This document shows, one piece after another, positions 34,091-45,528 of a DNA stretch of 64,000 bases. This DNA comes from Margaritifera margaritifera (taxonomy: Eukaryota; Mollusca; Bivalvia; Unionida; Margaritiferidae). The DNA is taken from NCBI GenBank assembly GCA_029931535.1, contig JAQPZY010001242.1:1240001-1304000 (forward strand), given 5' to 3'. Within the stretch, counting starts at the first letter, position 1. Each line of letters begins with the position of its first letter. The notes under the pieces were generated by a model. That model did no database searches, had not been told where the DNA came from, and saw only the letters and a program-made list of their open reading frames with translations. A program made the position numbers and the translations under genes.

Positions 34091-36215
34091 ACAAATTTTC
34101 TTACATGTCCGAGTTCAACATGTTCACAAGATACCTCAAGTGTAGTACAAAATTCTATGTCATAACCTTTGATATCATGGATAGAATATTACTGAACTTG
34201 TCTCAGACAATGTCAGGATATACCCACATGCTAAGTTTGATTAAAGCTACAATTATTATGTTTTTGAAGAAAAAAATGAAATTTTTGAATTAGCAACAGT
34301 CAAGCTATTCTTCAGATATAAACACAAAATGGGTTTTTCAAAATCCATTAATACTTGTTTGCATTATCATGCTAACAAGCCATTACAAATAAAAACCCAA
34401 GTCAAGACAAGTGTTGCATCCAGGAATTTACAAGCTTGGGGAAACTCACCCTCAAACCCCTCTCCCCTGAAAGGGAGTTTGGGGGATGTACCACAGCTTA
34501 TGGTGGGTGCTTGTCAAATTGCTACTGTTTTTTTCTGGGTAAATAGAGTAGTTTCTTTTCTCCTTCTCCAGTGTCTGATGTCTTCCCAACAATCAAAGGA
34601 TTTTTATTCACCCCCTTCTAACTGAATAAGCATTAGCTGGATAAGTCCAACAGGATGTTTCCCATTTCTTAAATCTGTATGTGCATTGCATCATCCTCAG
34701 CTTCCTCAGTAACATACACATCATCTCTGCATCATCTGCCATATTTATCTGCTTCAGCAGCAGCACCCCTCTCAGTCGTTTCAAGTTCAACCAGAGCATT
34801 TCTGACCAGTGCATTTGCACCAAGCAACGATATTATTGGGAGGACATTTATATCACCCCACTGTCAGTACTCCACCAGAAACAAATCAATTATCTGATTT
34901 ATTTTAGGAGTCATAAGGCTTGATAAGTGCTAAGTATGGCAACTAATGGTAAGTCCCAACTATGTGGTTTTCAAATTCCTCAAAAAAGTACAGATATGCT
35001 GGTGGTCAGATCTACATAATTTTTATCTAGAACCAATGTTGCACGAAGTGTTTAGTGAAAACCCCATGTCATTGCCACCACTCAGGCAGGAGAAGTAGTG
35101 ATACAGTTTTTCAAGATGGCCATTATCGTGCCATGTTGGAGGTCAGATGAGCACCGTTTTCATTTTGAACCAGTTATATATTGTTTAGTGAGAACCCCAT
35201 GTCGATATGATCATCTGTTCAGCAGAAGTAGCCATACCAAAATTGTCAGGATGGCCATCAAGGCAGCCATTTTGTAGGTATGGCCATCTGTTCAGATAGG
35301 TTGCTGTTAAAAGCTTTTTCACATTTTGGGAGAGTCACATTGGCATCATTTTCATTTAGGACCAACTACCAGCACATACAGCGAGAAATGTTTTAGTGAA
35401 AAGCCCATGTCAATACAACCATCCCTTCAAGAGGAGCAGTGATAACATTTTCAAGATGGCTGCCATGGCCATCATATTGGTGGTCTGATAGCACCATATC
35501 CATTCAGGACAAACAAGATACCATAAGAAGTCTTTCAGTGGAAACCTCATGTCACTACAACTATCCATTCAGGTGAAGTAGTGATAACAATGTGTTCACA
35601 TTTTTTAGATGGCTGCCAGGATCATCATGTTGGAGGTCTGATCAGCACCATTTTCATTTAACACCAGTTAGACAGCATAAATGGTCTTTAGTGAAAACCA
35701 TATGTCTATATATCCATCTGTTTAGAATGAGTAGCAATATCAAGAGTTTCAAGATGGCCACCATAGTGGCTATATTGAAGGTCTAATCAGCACCATTTTC
35801 ATTTAGGACCAACTATGTATCATAAGAAGTCTTTAAGTGAAAAACTCCATGCTGTTATGATTATCCATTCAAAGGAAGTAGCAGTAGCAAGATTGTTAAG
35901 ATGGCCACCATGACCACAACATTGGTGTTATAATCATTACCATTTTAATTCTGGACCAACTAGATATAATAAGAAGTCTTTCAGTCAAAAACCCCATGTT
36001 GCTACAAACATCTATTCAGGAGAAGTAGTGATAAGATTTTTTAAAATCGTCACCATGGTGGCCATGCTGGAGGTCTGATCAGCACCATATTTTCCATTCA
36101 GGAATAACTAGGTATCTTAAAACGTCTTGAACAGTATACTCCTTATGATGTCTAGTTGGTCTTTAATAAAAATGGTGCTGATCTAACATCCAACATGGCC
36201 ATCCCATGGCCATCT
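34090..36215 (+). repeat. Satellite-bearing repeat, copy 2 (146-bp unit, about 8 copies)
   Basis: Lead-in at 34105-34200 matches 23395-23500. After an unrelated segment at about 34400-34960, tandem units with tcaagatggccaccat, agcaccattttcatttagga, cataagaagtctttcagtg and catgtcaatatgaccatc run from about 34990 to 36200. The end has an inverted unit (ctagttggtctttaataaaa, near 36155), then an AT run. Confidence 0.83.
34620..34875 (-). pseudogene. Unidentified coding remnant
   Basis: One minus-strand frame reads DINVLPIISLLGANALVRNA, then LVELETTERGAAAEADKYGR, a stop, then DDVYVTEEAEDDAMHI. The composition looks like a real protein rather than random AT-rich sequence, but I do not recognise it. 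It sits between the lead-in and the satellite of the repeat copy at 34090-36215, so it may come from that element. Confidence 0.3.
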
Positions 36216-36479
36216 TAAAAGTCTTGTTATATATATATATATAATTAGGTTAGTATCATATCTCGATCTTTTGAAGGTATGTTTAAAGGATGACAAATAA
36301 AGTTGAACACCTTAGTAAACCAGATCATATACTGTAGGTATGCAAATCAACAAAAGATTTTCACTATAGGGCAATACAAATTTTGTGATGTCTCATTTTT
36401 TTATAATTGTTACACTTATGTGTGATTTCCTGTTTACTTCTAAAATTTGAAACTTCAAACTTTTACAGACTGACCTTCA

Positions 36480-36800
36480 AGTTATCACTACACTAAACTA
36501 AACCAACCAGGCCTGGAGATCATAAAACTCTAGAGCCTGAGTTTTTGCTTGACATTTTGTTCTGACCAATCACAAATGTCATTACTTTTGAAATCTCATT
36601 TCTGATTGTGTTAAAGTGGAAATGCAATTTCAGAATCAATCTCAGAGTTTTATGATCTCCAGGCCAGCTGTAAATTGCATCCTATTGTAGTCCCTAAGAA
36701 ATATCATTAATATTTTTGGCTAACCAGTGAAGAATGTTACTTGTATTCAATAGAAAGCAGCATTAAAACCCAAACAGAAAATAAAATGTTTATTGAGCAT
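36480..36800 (-). repeat. Dispersed repeat copy interrupted by a palindromic MITE
   Basis: Flanks read GTTATCACTACACTAAACTA, AACCAACCAG on one side and CAGCTGTAAATTGCATCCTA, GAAGAATGTTACTTGTATTC on the other. Together they reconstruct the same order as 18290-18475, apart from the inserted 154 bp and some deletion. Confidence 0.75.
36511..36664. mobile_element. 154-bp palindromic MITE with CAG duplication
   Basis: Left end GCCTGGAGATCATAAAACTC and right end GAGTTTTATGATCTCCAGGC are inverted repeats of at least 20 bp. CAG flanks both sides (36508-36510, 36665-36667). Comparison with 18310-18330 confirms the empty site, where one CAG is present. Confidence 0.85.
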
Positions 36801-36826
36801 ACATGTGAGAGAACAGAGAAGTCAGC

Positions 36827-37550
36827 TTAGGACAAATCAGGAGATTTGCAAAGTTTGGTCGGGAGTTTTGACTTCAATAGAGGGAGGATTTTCAATGAGA
36901 ATAGCGAATTTTTCATTTGGCACATATCTCTGACTTTCTTATCCAAATGAGGACCCAAAGCTTGGGTGACTATGTCAATTGTTTTCGTCCATTTGTATGA
37001 GGAACTTTTGTGCGATTTCTGAGTCATGGAACATCATTTTGACTAGATCTGAAAAATGCTGTTACCATAAACGGGAGATTATGTTTGGCTATAAAGCTGG
37101 CAAACAGTGTCTCAGCATGTATATCTTTATCCACATTTGATGCAGATTCCGTGAACATAGATTTCAGTGATGGCATATTTGTCGCGTTTAATATGCTTTA
37201 ATATGCTGCATGATGCGTAATGTCATTCTTGCCACCATGACAGATTTTAATTTCAGCTTTACGGGAAGGGCAGAATGCATATTCATGTCTTTTGAACTTG
37301 ATTCCAGCCAATGAAATTCCTGTATCCATCCATCAGTTAATTTCATGTGATATTTTGGTTGCTTAGATTTTGGCGCTTTAGCATTGGGAGATAACGCATG
37401 CTTAGACATCTCAACAAACTTTAAACACCGAAGCCAAACCGACCCTGTTTTATGCTGATTGAGCTCTTTAGTAATCCAACTATAATCAATTAATCTCTTT
37501 AATCCTTCAGGAATCTGATCACACATATAATCCATGTCGAAAAACTTCAA
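36827..37550 (-). pseudogene. Degenerate BED/hAT-like transposase-related gene
   Basis: The upstream frame includes LTDGWIQEFHWLESSSKDMN and an MHSALPVKLK stretch, where related BED-like proteins have a C-x-x-C (here Ser and Pro). The downstream frames read FHDSEIAQKFLIQMD, then after a frameshift KTIDIVTQALGPHLDKKVRD, MCQMKNSLFSL. The pattern FPDSEIAKKF followed by LAP-x-L near a Cys recalls DUF4371/KIAA1586-like hAT-derived proteins. Stops and frameshifts mark it as dead. The family call rests on motif memory alone. Confidence 0.4.
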
Positions 37551-39954
37551 ACACTGAAGCCAACCAAGCCTGCTGACAGAATCAAAGGGATGTAAATTGT
37601 TTTATGCTGCTTGAAATTAGCAACTAAATGGTCTTGCCCTGCTTAAGCCAGATCACAGTCACATGATCACAGGCATAATTTTAATAATAATAATTTTGCA
37701 TACATGGGAGATTTCAGTGAGTGACGGGAAACACCCCTCATCTCGGAAGGAAAACCCTGTATGATTGAGTTCAGCCTGTTGGCTTTTGCATACGATGACA
37801 TAGCAACCAGGTGTAATCTGGCCAGTTCAGGAAAGGTCACTAGCACTAAAAATTCTGGTCATTTCATTTAATTGCAACTATTTCCAGATAATGCTACAAA
37901 ACCCATACTGATTTTTGGATACGTTGTATCCAAGTTAGTATCTAACATAAGTATGACAGCCCTGCTGAATCTGAATGTATAACTAATGCACTGAATTTCA
38001 TTAAAAAAATGTATAAAAATGAAGGAAATATAGATGGAATGTAATTAGTGTAGTGATGCCTTCAAGTGACACTTTTGAGAAGACAGAGGTTGAAAGCTGT
38101 CATTGAATGAATCACCCAGACTTCAACTGATCTGAGATATATGAAGCTTCTTGAATGCTGCAAGTTTGACAACATATGTGTATTATAGCTCAGAGTGAGA
38201 GACAGACAGAATGCTTAGTAATCATTTATTATTACTAAGTAAATGGAAAGAAGGATTCAACTTTAAAACAAAATAACTCCTCAAGTTGTGAAATCAATTT
38301 AACTGCTGCATGAGTTGATAACCAAGCAGATGGAAAACAGCAAAGTTAGTTAATTAGAGTTAGTGCTAAAATACTACAACAACCATGAAACTAACAATAA
38401 CAATATTAATACTATTATTATTATAATTATTATATTGGCTAAGGCTTCTTCAGTTATAGTACATGGAAACATGGAATAATAATAATAATAATAATAATAA
38501 TAAACTACACCAGTTTATGATGGTATCAGCAATCTTTTATTTATTATCTAAAACCACTATGTGGGCTCCACTGAGTTGCTGCAAATTACCATGACATCTT
38601 TGCCCAACACATCATACACTTTGGAAAGTCATATGGTACATGAATTTATGTGGGTGGAGCTATTAAACAAAGAAAACCACAGAAAAACATTTGTATTTTG
38701 AATAACAGTTGAAATATACCAAAAAGTTGTATATCAATGTGTTCTCCTTAAATGGTGAATCAAAGGGTAATAAAACTCAGTCAATCAAATGTCAGATTTT
38801 TGGCAAAAATGAGGTTTAATGCTATGAGTGGTTTTACAGTGAAATATCACTTAACGAGATGCTGGCATTTGAACACCAATTACTCTATTTGATGACAAAT
38901 TCGGATGAAATAAATGGTATTTGATAAGCCAGAAATAATATCAGAGATCCATGACAGGGAACTGAGATTAAAGGTCTCGATTCTTTTCATGTACTTTTGA
39001 AGTACCACCAATTTAAGGAAAATTTCATGTATTATAATATGTTTCAAAAGTTTTTGATAATTTTTTTACTATGTAAATATCAAAAACTGTGACATGGTTC
39101 ATGAGAAAAGGTTTTTGACTATTCAATTATTATACTTTTTAAACATACCAGCAGAAAGTTACATTTAATATCAATGTTCAAAACTAGATATCAAATTTGA
39201 AGTCATAAATATACAAATTTTATATATCAAAACAGGATACACCAATTTACATGAAACTTGAGATATAACATCCTTATGGAACTATTTTTTCCATATTAGT
39301 TCACATTTTGTAATTTTACTGTCATAATTTCAAGAAATAAGGCAAGGCTTTTTAGCCAGCTTTCTTACTATAATGAAATATTAAAAGATGTTTCAAATAG
39401 CACTATTTTGAAATGCATGAGGAATTCATGATAATGCCATAAAAAACTATTGTTTTATAATACATGTGTATATATATTTATCCCATGCATTGTCAACATG
39501 CCTGTCCAGTCCGATGTTTTCTATTATTTTATGAGGATTTTTAGAAGCCCCTATAAACTGCCAAACAATCTATAGGTGGATACTAGTTTATGTGTATTTT
39601 TAGATACCATGAACAGCAGCTTCTAGTGGGTTTTGAATGAGAATTTTCATTAAAAATTAAACTGGCATGACCCCAACCCCCCAAAACAAACCATCTTTTT
39701 CTACCCAAACATGAAAGTATTAGCATTAAGGTATGCCTTGTATTAATTGGTAATGGATAATAACACCAAAGTCTAGCACATAGTCACACTTCTTTCTATA
39801 AGCCAACAAAAGTGAATATCCAAGTGCAGGCATGGCAGCTAATTTAGTCTTACAACTGTTACCAATTATGTCGACTTTACTTTTGACTTTTTGCAGCCTG
39901 CCAACTAACATGATGATCATATGCCACCTAATTACTGAGAGCTGAAACTCTGAT
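37551..39954. other. Intron sequence with a microsatellite
   Basis: AT-rich intron. An (AAT)n run lies at 38475-38503, and a GTGTAGTGATGCCTTCAAG terminus of the dispersed family lies at 38048-38067. Nothing else was recognised. Confidence 0.5.
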
Positions 39955-40175
39955 TACCATATATGCTCATGTATAACTCCAGTCCAACTGCATACAACAT
40001 AGACCCTGATCTGCCGTAACATAATGTGCCAGCAGATCAGGGTATATGATGTTTGTTCTACTGCTTACTCCTAACAAACTTCATAGACCCAGATCTGCTG
40101 GCACTTTATGTGACGGTAGATCTGGGTCTATGCAATTTACAGTTGGATCCAACTTATAAGCGAGTATAAATGGTA
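39955..40175 (+). mobile_element. 221-bp double-hairpin MITE, copy 10
   Basis: 221 bp with TA edges, hairpin B first. Ends CCATATATGCTCATGTATAA and AGCGAGTATAAATGG. It lies about 190 bp downstream (in transcript order) of NEK1 exon 8. Confidence 0.9.
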
Positions 40176-40364
40176 TAAACCATAACAAAAATAGTTGATA
40201 TGACTAGGCAAAAGAAAGAAAGACAGAAGCAAAAAAATGCAGAGTCAGAAAAAGACAGGAAGGAAGAAAGAAATATCAAAAGGAGGAGAAAGAAAAATTA
40301 CTTAAACCCAAAGTTATATTTTAGACAGCCAAGAGAGGCATGTCTACCAAGATTCCACTCTCAC

Positions 40365-40463
40365 CTGTTGGCTGGTGGAACCTCCTGGACAACTTTAGGT
40401 TTGACTCCAATGGCATTCATCACACCTGTAATGGGTAAGCCTGGGGCAGGCCTTGGCAGTGGT
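40365..40463 (-). CDS. NEK1: NEK1-like exon 8 of window (first of a 99-bp pair)
   Basis: 99-bp exon with one leading base, 32 codons and two trailing bases. It encodes a Pro-rich start (PLPRPAPGLP), then ITGVMNAIGVKPKVVQEVPP. It has acceptor TTTTACAG and donor CAG/GTGAGA. The TGVMNAIGV core recalls SVTSALKEVGVD in vertebrate NEK1. The next exon has the same length, the same phases and a related core, so the two may be duplicates. Confidence 0.87.
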
Positions 40464-40746
40464 CTGTAAAAGACATGTTCTTATTAATTCTTACATGATC
40501 AGGTTGATTGTAGCCGATTTGATACATGCAATTTCATCACCTCAGTAATGTTCAAATATCAGAGTTACACTTTCTGTTTGAGTACATATTTCCTTGTGTC
40601 TAAAAACTCTTCTTTTAGTAGGGGTCTGGTGTATGATTTATGTACTAAATAAACGAAACAGTCATGCATGATTTGCTGTGTACAAATGTTTGCTGAAGTA
40701 TCATCCTCTGGCAAATATTTGCTCACAACAAAATGTATATGATACT

Positions 40747-41024
40747 TACTGTATATACTCATGTATAAGTTGGATCCAACTGCAAACTGCATAGACTCAG
40801 ATCTGCCATCACATAATGTGCCAGCAGATCTGGTCTTTACAGTTTGTTAGGACTAATCAGTAGGACAAACAATACAACCCTGATCTGCCATCGCATTATG
40901 TGCTGGCAGATCTGGGTCTATGCAGTTTGTTTGGACTAATCAGTAGAACAAACATAATCCACTGGCAGATCAAGGTCTATGTTGTTTGCATTTGGACATG
41001 ACTTATATGTGACTATATACAGTA
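40747..41024 (-). mobile_element. 221-bp MITE, enlarged triple-hairpin copy 11
   Basis: 278 bp. After hairpin A comes a middle hairpin whose left arm is B type (ACCCTGATCTGCC) and right arm is A type (GGCAGATCTGGGT), then the spacer again and a shortened B right arm. The spacer ggactaatcagtag occurs twice. Confidence 0.88.
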
Positions 41025-41129
41025 TATAGTTTGTATACAGATCATAGTTTGCATGGTTTAGAAAGCACAAACCTTTCTTCAACATGAGGGAAGATTCTGA
41101 ATCTGAAGGTAAAGCCTTGTTGGAAAGTT

Positions 41130-41361
41130 AATATGAACATTCACTGAACTTCACATGATGAGTTGTAGAGAAGTCATTACTCTACAACTCATCATGTGAA
41201 GTTCAGTGTATACATTACTAATGTCATGGCATAATATGAAAATCACATGATGAGTTGTGGAGTAATGTTGAGGCATAATATGAAAATACACTGAACTTCA
41301 TATGATGAGTTGTAGAGTAATGTCAATGCATAATATGAAAATCACATGATGAGTTGTAGAG
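41130..41361. repeat. Short tandem repeat with a perfect 29-bp hairpin
   Basis: Unit of roughly 50 bp: ATCACATGATGAGTTGTAGA, GTAATGTCATGGCATAATAT, GAAAAT. It continues at 43398-43490 on the other side of the 2.03-kb insertion. Arms at 41142-41170 and 41180-41208 are perfectly complementary, with a 9-nt loop. Confidence 0.88.
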
Positions 41362-41363
41362 TA

Positions 41364-43397
41364 CAGTAAAGCCCCGCTATAGCACGATGGTCGGGGTCCA
41401 CAAAACAAAATCGTGCTATGTCCCGAACCGTGCTATAACTAACCATATCATTTACCTGAAGAAAATGATGCATGCATCAAAAAAAAAAAGAGGGGGGGGG
41501 GTATAATAGCGGGCGCAAAACTACGTTCTTCATTGGTACAGTACCATCTTAAATCAGGGTGGAGGGGCAATACTACGGACTTCATTGACACAGTTATAAA
41601 CTTGTTCCATATTAAACAAGAACTACTTAAAACGGTCATTACATATTTAATATTTATTTTTATGAATAGGAAAACGGCAACTTAAGTGTAAGTAGTTAAG
41701 AGTACATGTACTCACCGGTCGAAACCTGGTTGTATCCATAATAGTAATTCCATCAAAAATGTGCACAAAGAAGCATAATTTATATTTTTAAAAATGTTTG
41801 ATAGATCTAGTTGAATCATAATATTAAATTGTTTGCAATACATTCACGCAAACGTACGACGAAGTGTTTTTTTGCCCGCAACATTCATATTTGCTGGACA
41901 TGTCCAAAGGGTCTGATTTCTGACTGATAATAAACTGCTTGATTCAGACATTAGGAGTTTCTACAAAGAAACCTGTATTAGGCTTGAAAAGTACATTTTA
42001 CTTGAGCTGAAAATTCATACAGGAGGTTAAATGTACTGTATTGACCTCATAATGTACTTGTGATGAGAATTCTGCAGGTGTGTGTATACATGTAAAACTG
42101 CCTGAACCCAGATTAGGAGTAAACCATTCGATTGTATGGGTACATGGTGAGTTCCATAAAAACAGTTGAGTCATTCTTTAACGTACAGAGGAAAAAATAA
42201 ATAATATAAACCCAATATTCATTTAAACTTTTGTTTATAACTATGACTTTGCTTCACTGCAGAGCGAAAACGGGAAGTATAATGTTTTATTATATTAGCC
42301 AATCGCGCCACCCCTACAACTTAAATGGTTCTGTTCCAATCACTGGCAGGGCAGTTTTCTGTGTACATGCGAATGATCTTAAGCTAGAAAATTAAAAGGG
42401 TTAAGGGGGGGGGGGGAGGGGTTTCATGTGTGTGGCAATTACCAAACTGCTCCTGACAATTCGGACTATAAACTTGTTTCAGTGGGTGTGTATGACGGTT
42501 GATTGAGCAGGCATTGATAGTCTATTGTCTTCCCTTAAAAAGGTAGGTAAATTAATTGACTTATAAATTCAGGTAAGAAACTTTTTCACTCTACCACACT
42601 GTTTGCTTGACTTGAGAAGATCTAAATCTCGAAGCTAATTGCATTTGTTTAACTCTGGATTTAATACTGCCCAGGGCTTCAAGCTTCTCTTTAACAGTAA
42701 TAGCTTTATGTTTCTGTATTCCGTTATCTGTTGTAAATACCCACTAATTAACACTCTGACACCTATTTCTGTGAACGACTACAGCAAGAATAATTGTTAA
42801 GGAACGACATGGTCATTTGTATAGGGAATGCATGATATTAATCACTGGTCAGTTGATTGCATGACAATTGTCTGATAACACCGCAAAGCCACATGTGCGT
42901 GTTGGCGTTTTTTTGTTTTTTTTAAATGTTTTTATAAATCATTGCCCCATAATTTGAATAACCTTTAGCAGTGAGATTGACTTTGATGATTAGCAATTAC
43001 TTAAATTAATTGATTTATAAATTCCGATGAGAATATTCTTTCTTTTGAACAACAATTTTACACAGAATGCATTGAATAAAAACACAAATAAAGACTTACT
43101 GGCTTTATTGTTCATGATTCAAAAATAATAAGATTAACACTTTTGCAGTACTTCAAGAAATGTTTGAAATTATTGTAAAATTTTGGAAGCCATGCCACGA
43201 TCGTGTTTTATCCAAATTCATACACGATCTCTACCTCAAAATGATAATTAATTTTTTACACATTATTTTTCGTACTTTGAAACAAATATTTCTTTTTTCA
43301 TGTACACAAAAATATATGAAATTTTGGGAGCCATGCCAAGATCGTGTTATATCTGAATTCATGCTATAATGAACCATGCTACAGCGGGACTTTACTG
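41364..43397. mobile_element. 2.03-kb TA-flanked inverted-repeat DNA element
   Basis: Left end CAGTAAAGCCCCGCTATAGC and right end (reverse complement) CAGTAAAGTCCCGCTGTAGC, with TA on each side (41362-41363, 43398-43399). The flanking tandem repeat resumes without loss. CAGTaaaaCCCCGCTATAac-type ends with TA sites are usual in the pogo/Tc1 group (recalled). Near the right end, tttgggagccatgcc and gatcgtgtt phrases are repeated. I find no transposase frame. Confidence 0.85.
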
Positions 43398-43644
43398 TAA
43401 TGTCATGGCATAATATGAATATCACATGATGAGTTGTAGAGTAATGTCATGGCATAACATGAAAATACACTGAACTTCATATGATGCTGGGTCTTTGAAT
43501 ATTGAGGTTTGTAGAAATGACAATATCCAAGAAACTTGGTACCCCATGAAAAACTGAGATTTCATAGTATTGGCCCAACTGAGTGTCTCAAAAAATGGTT
43601 CTCTCATCTGGGATAAGAGGTTAAAACAAATATTGATACTTTAC

Positions 43645-43676
43645 CTTTGCTCTGGTTTCACCCCTTTTTCTCTGTT
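43645..43676 (-). CDS. NEK1: NEK1-like exon 7 of window (32 bp)
   Basis: Micro-exon starting in phase 0 and ending two bases into an Arg codon; it encodes NREKGVKPEQ. It has acceptor TTTACAG and donor AAAG/GTAAAG. KGVKP resembles AKGVKSS, which ends the coiled-coil part of vertebrate NEK1. The phase fits both neighbours, which would be unlikely for a spurious 32-bp exon. Confidence 0.8.
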
Positions 43677-44630
43677 CTGTAAATAAATATGCATACAAGA
43701 TATATAAATATTGAGGATACAATCTATGTCAAAATTAGTAACATGATGCAAGAAAAAAAGTTCCATAAGAGATATAGACCATGAAGAGTCAAAGACTGAT
43801 TCCCACAATGGTGATTTTCAAGATGTAATTCAGACAGAGTGAATGGTTCACCATTACACAATAGTTTGTATGAAAAAGAACATTGCTGTAAATGTGCAAA
43901 TTTCAAATGAGAATTGGAGCCTAGAATTACTGTTGAATACCAGTTGTCGTATTGAGGCTTTTGGAACTGAGTTGTGAAGTTCCCTATATAATCTACAAAA
44001 AAGGTGCTGTGGAACAAATCACAATTAGATATAACAATTCTACTCTTTCTACAATTCCACACATGAAAATCTTACAGACTATCCTGTCACTTCTCTCAAG
44101 ATAAATATTTCTTCCCCATTTGTACCTAGAAAACTGAATAAATACCCCCTAGACTACAAAGATGAGATGAACACAACATACATCACCAAGATATGATTTG
44201 CACAAAACAATCTTGTCCAGGTAAATGCAATTTAGTTTTGAGGAGCATGTCACTTTCTAAAACTTTCAATACTCAATTCTAATACAAAAATGCAAGTCTT
44301 TTTTTTTGTTGTTTAAATCTTTTGAAACAAGTTACATCCTACTCCAACTTGACCTTCAGAATTAAATTTTATAAAGTCAGAAATGGTATAAATAATTATT
44401 TGGAGATCACGTTTGTATTTTTCTACATGCTGTTATTCTCAGAGATTTATCAAAAAAGCAGGAAGACTCAGTCAATAGTCTCTAAATGTTTTGAGTAAAA
44501 ACTCAAGATCAAACTCAGAAACCTACAACCAGATTTGACACAGGGTAAATCTCCATCATGGAAATTTAGCATGCTACTAAAAGAATACAATTTAAGAAAA
44601 CCTGCAAGATCTACCATTCCAACTTAATTC
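43677..44630. other. Intron sequence, nothing recognised
   Basis: Intron between NEK1 exons 6 and 7. AT-rich, with no supported features. Confidence 0.5.
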
Positions 44631-44639
44631 TAACCAAAC

Positions 44640-45130
44640 TCAGACAAAAAGTGCAGGACCTGCATGTCAAGACCACGACCAAAGCGCTGCTGTAAAACAG
44701 GACCTTGACCCCAAAGTAAAAAGTTTGAGCAAGCATGTCACACAATGATTTGTCTAAGCTTCATAATGATTTATTCAAAGTATGAAAGAAGGGGTTTAGG
44801 AAATATATTCAAATAACATTTTTAGCCATAACCTTAATACAAATTTTTTATAACTGTGACCTTGGTCCAAAAGTCAAAGAAGTGAGCACATTGCTGAATA
44901 AGTAATCTTAGCTTCATAATGATTCATTCCAAGTATAAACAAAACCCATCAAAGAGTTTAGGAAATATCAGGAAATTAAAAAGAAACATAAGTAAATTAA
45001 ACCAAAATCTTAATGCAAATGTGCTGTGACCTTGACCCCAAGGTCAAAAGGGCAAGCAATTCATGCCAAGTATGATTATAATCTATCAAGTGGTTTATGA
45101 AACATATGCAAATGAAAACTTCAACCAAAA
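44640..45130. repeat. Diverged tandem repeat with ctgtgaccttgaccccaagg
   Basis: Three or so copies of about 150-190 bp sharing ccttgaccccaaagtcaaaa, agcttcataatgattcattc, caagtatgaa and gtttaggaaatat. Confidence 0.6.
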
Positions 45131-45438
45131 CTGAAACAAACTGTTGATGCTGCTGCCACCAGCAGCAGAAAAGTGAGTGCTATATGTCTCACTTTCCACT
45201 AATGTCAACTCAACAATAACATAAAAACCAAATCTAACCTATCGAGGGTGTGTTTGTTTAAGCTGGAAGAACCTGTTGTGCAATCAATGTAAAATGAATG
45301 CAGTCTAAATTGAAACAAATTAATATAACAACTTTTGGATTTAGAAACTGAGCTGGAGTTTTGCACTCAATAAGTTTTGAGAATATGGCAAGGTCATGTT
45401 ATTAAACTGTAAAAGTGAAAACTGTTGCAGATGCATAC

Positions 45439-45528
45439 CTCTCTCATTACTCTCTCCTTCTCCATTAGCTCTTTTCTCTTTTGTTCTAAGACATTCTTCC
45501 TCTGCTCTGCCCAGTCTTCTGCTTGTTG
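45439..45528 (-). CDS. NEK1: NEK1-like exon 6 of window, coiled coil
   Basis: 90-bp exon in phase 0-0 with acceptor TTTACAG and donor GAG/GTATGC. It encodes a continuous charged helix that includes QQAEDWAEQRKNVLEQ and KRKELMEKERVMRE. The order and spacing match the vertebrate NEK1 coiled coil (LKEQLERKRKEAYEREKK). This is the end of the uninterrupted coiled-coil region. Confidence 0.92.

Noticed and set aside
40200..40469. Plus-strand 89-codon frame with a Lys/Arg-rich start
   Set aside because: Its second half is antisense to NEK1 exon 8, and the first half is a purine-rich low-complexity run.
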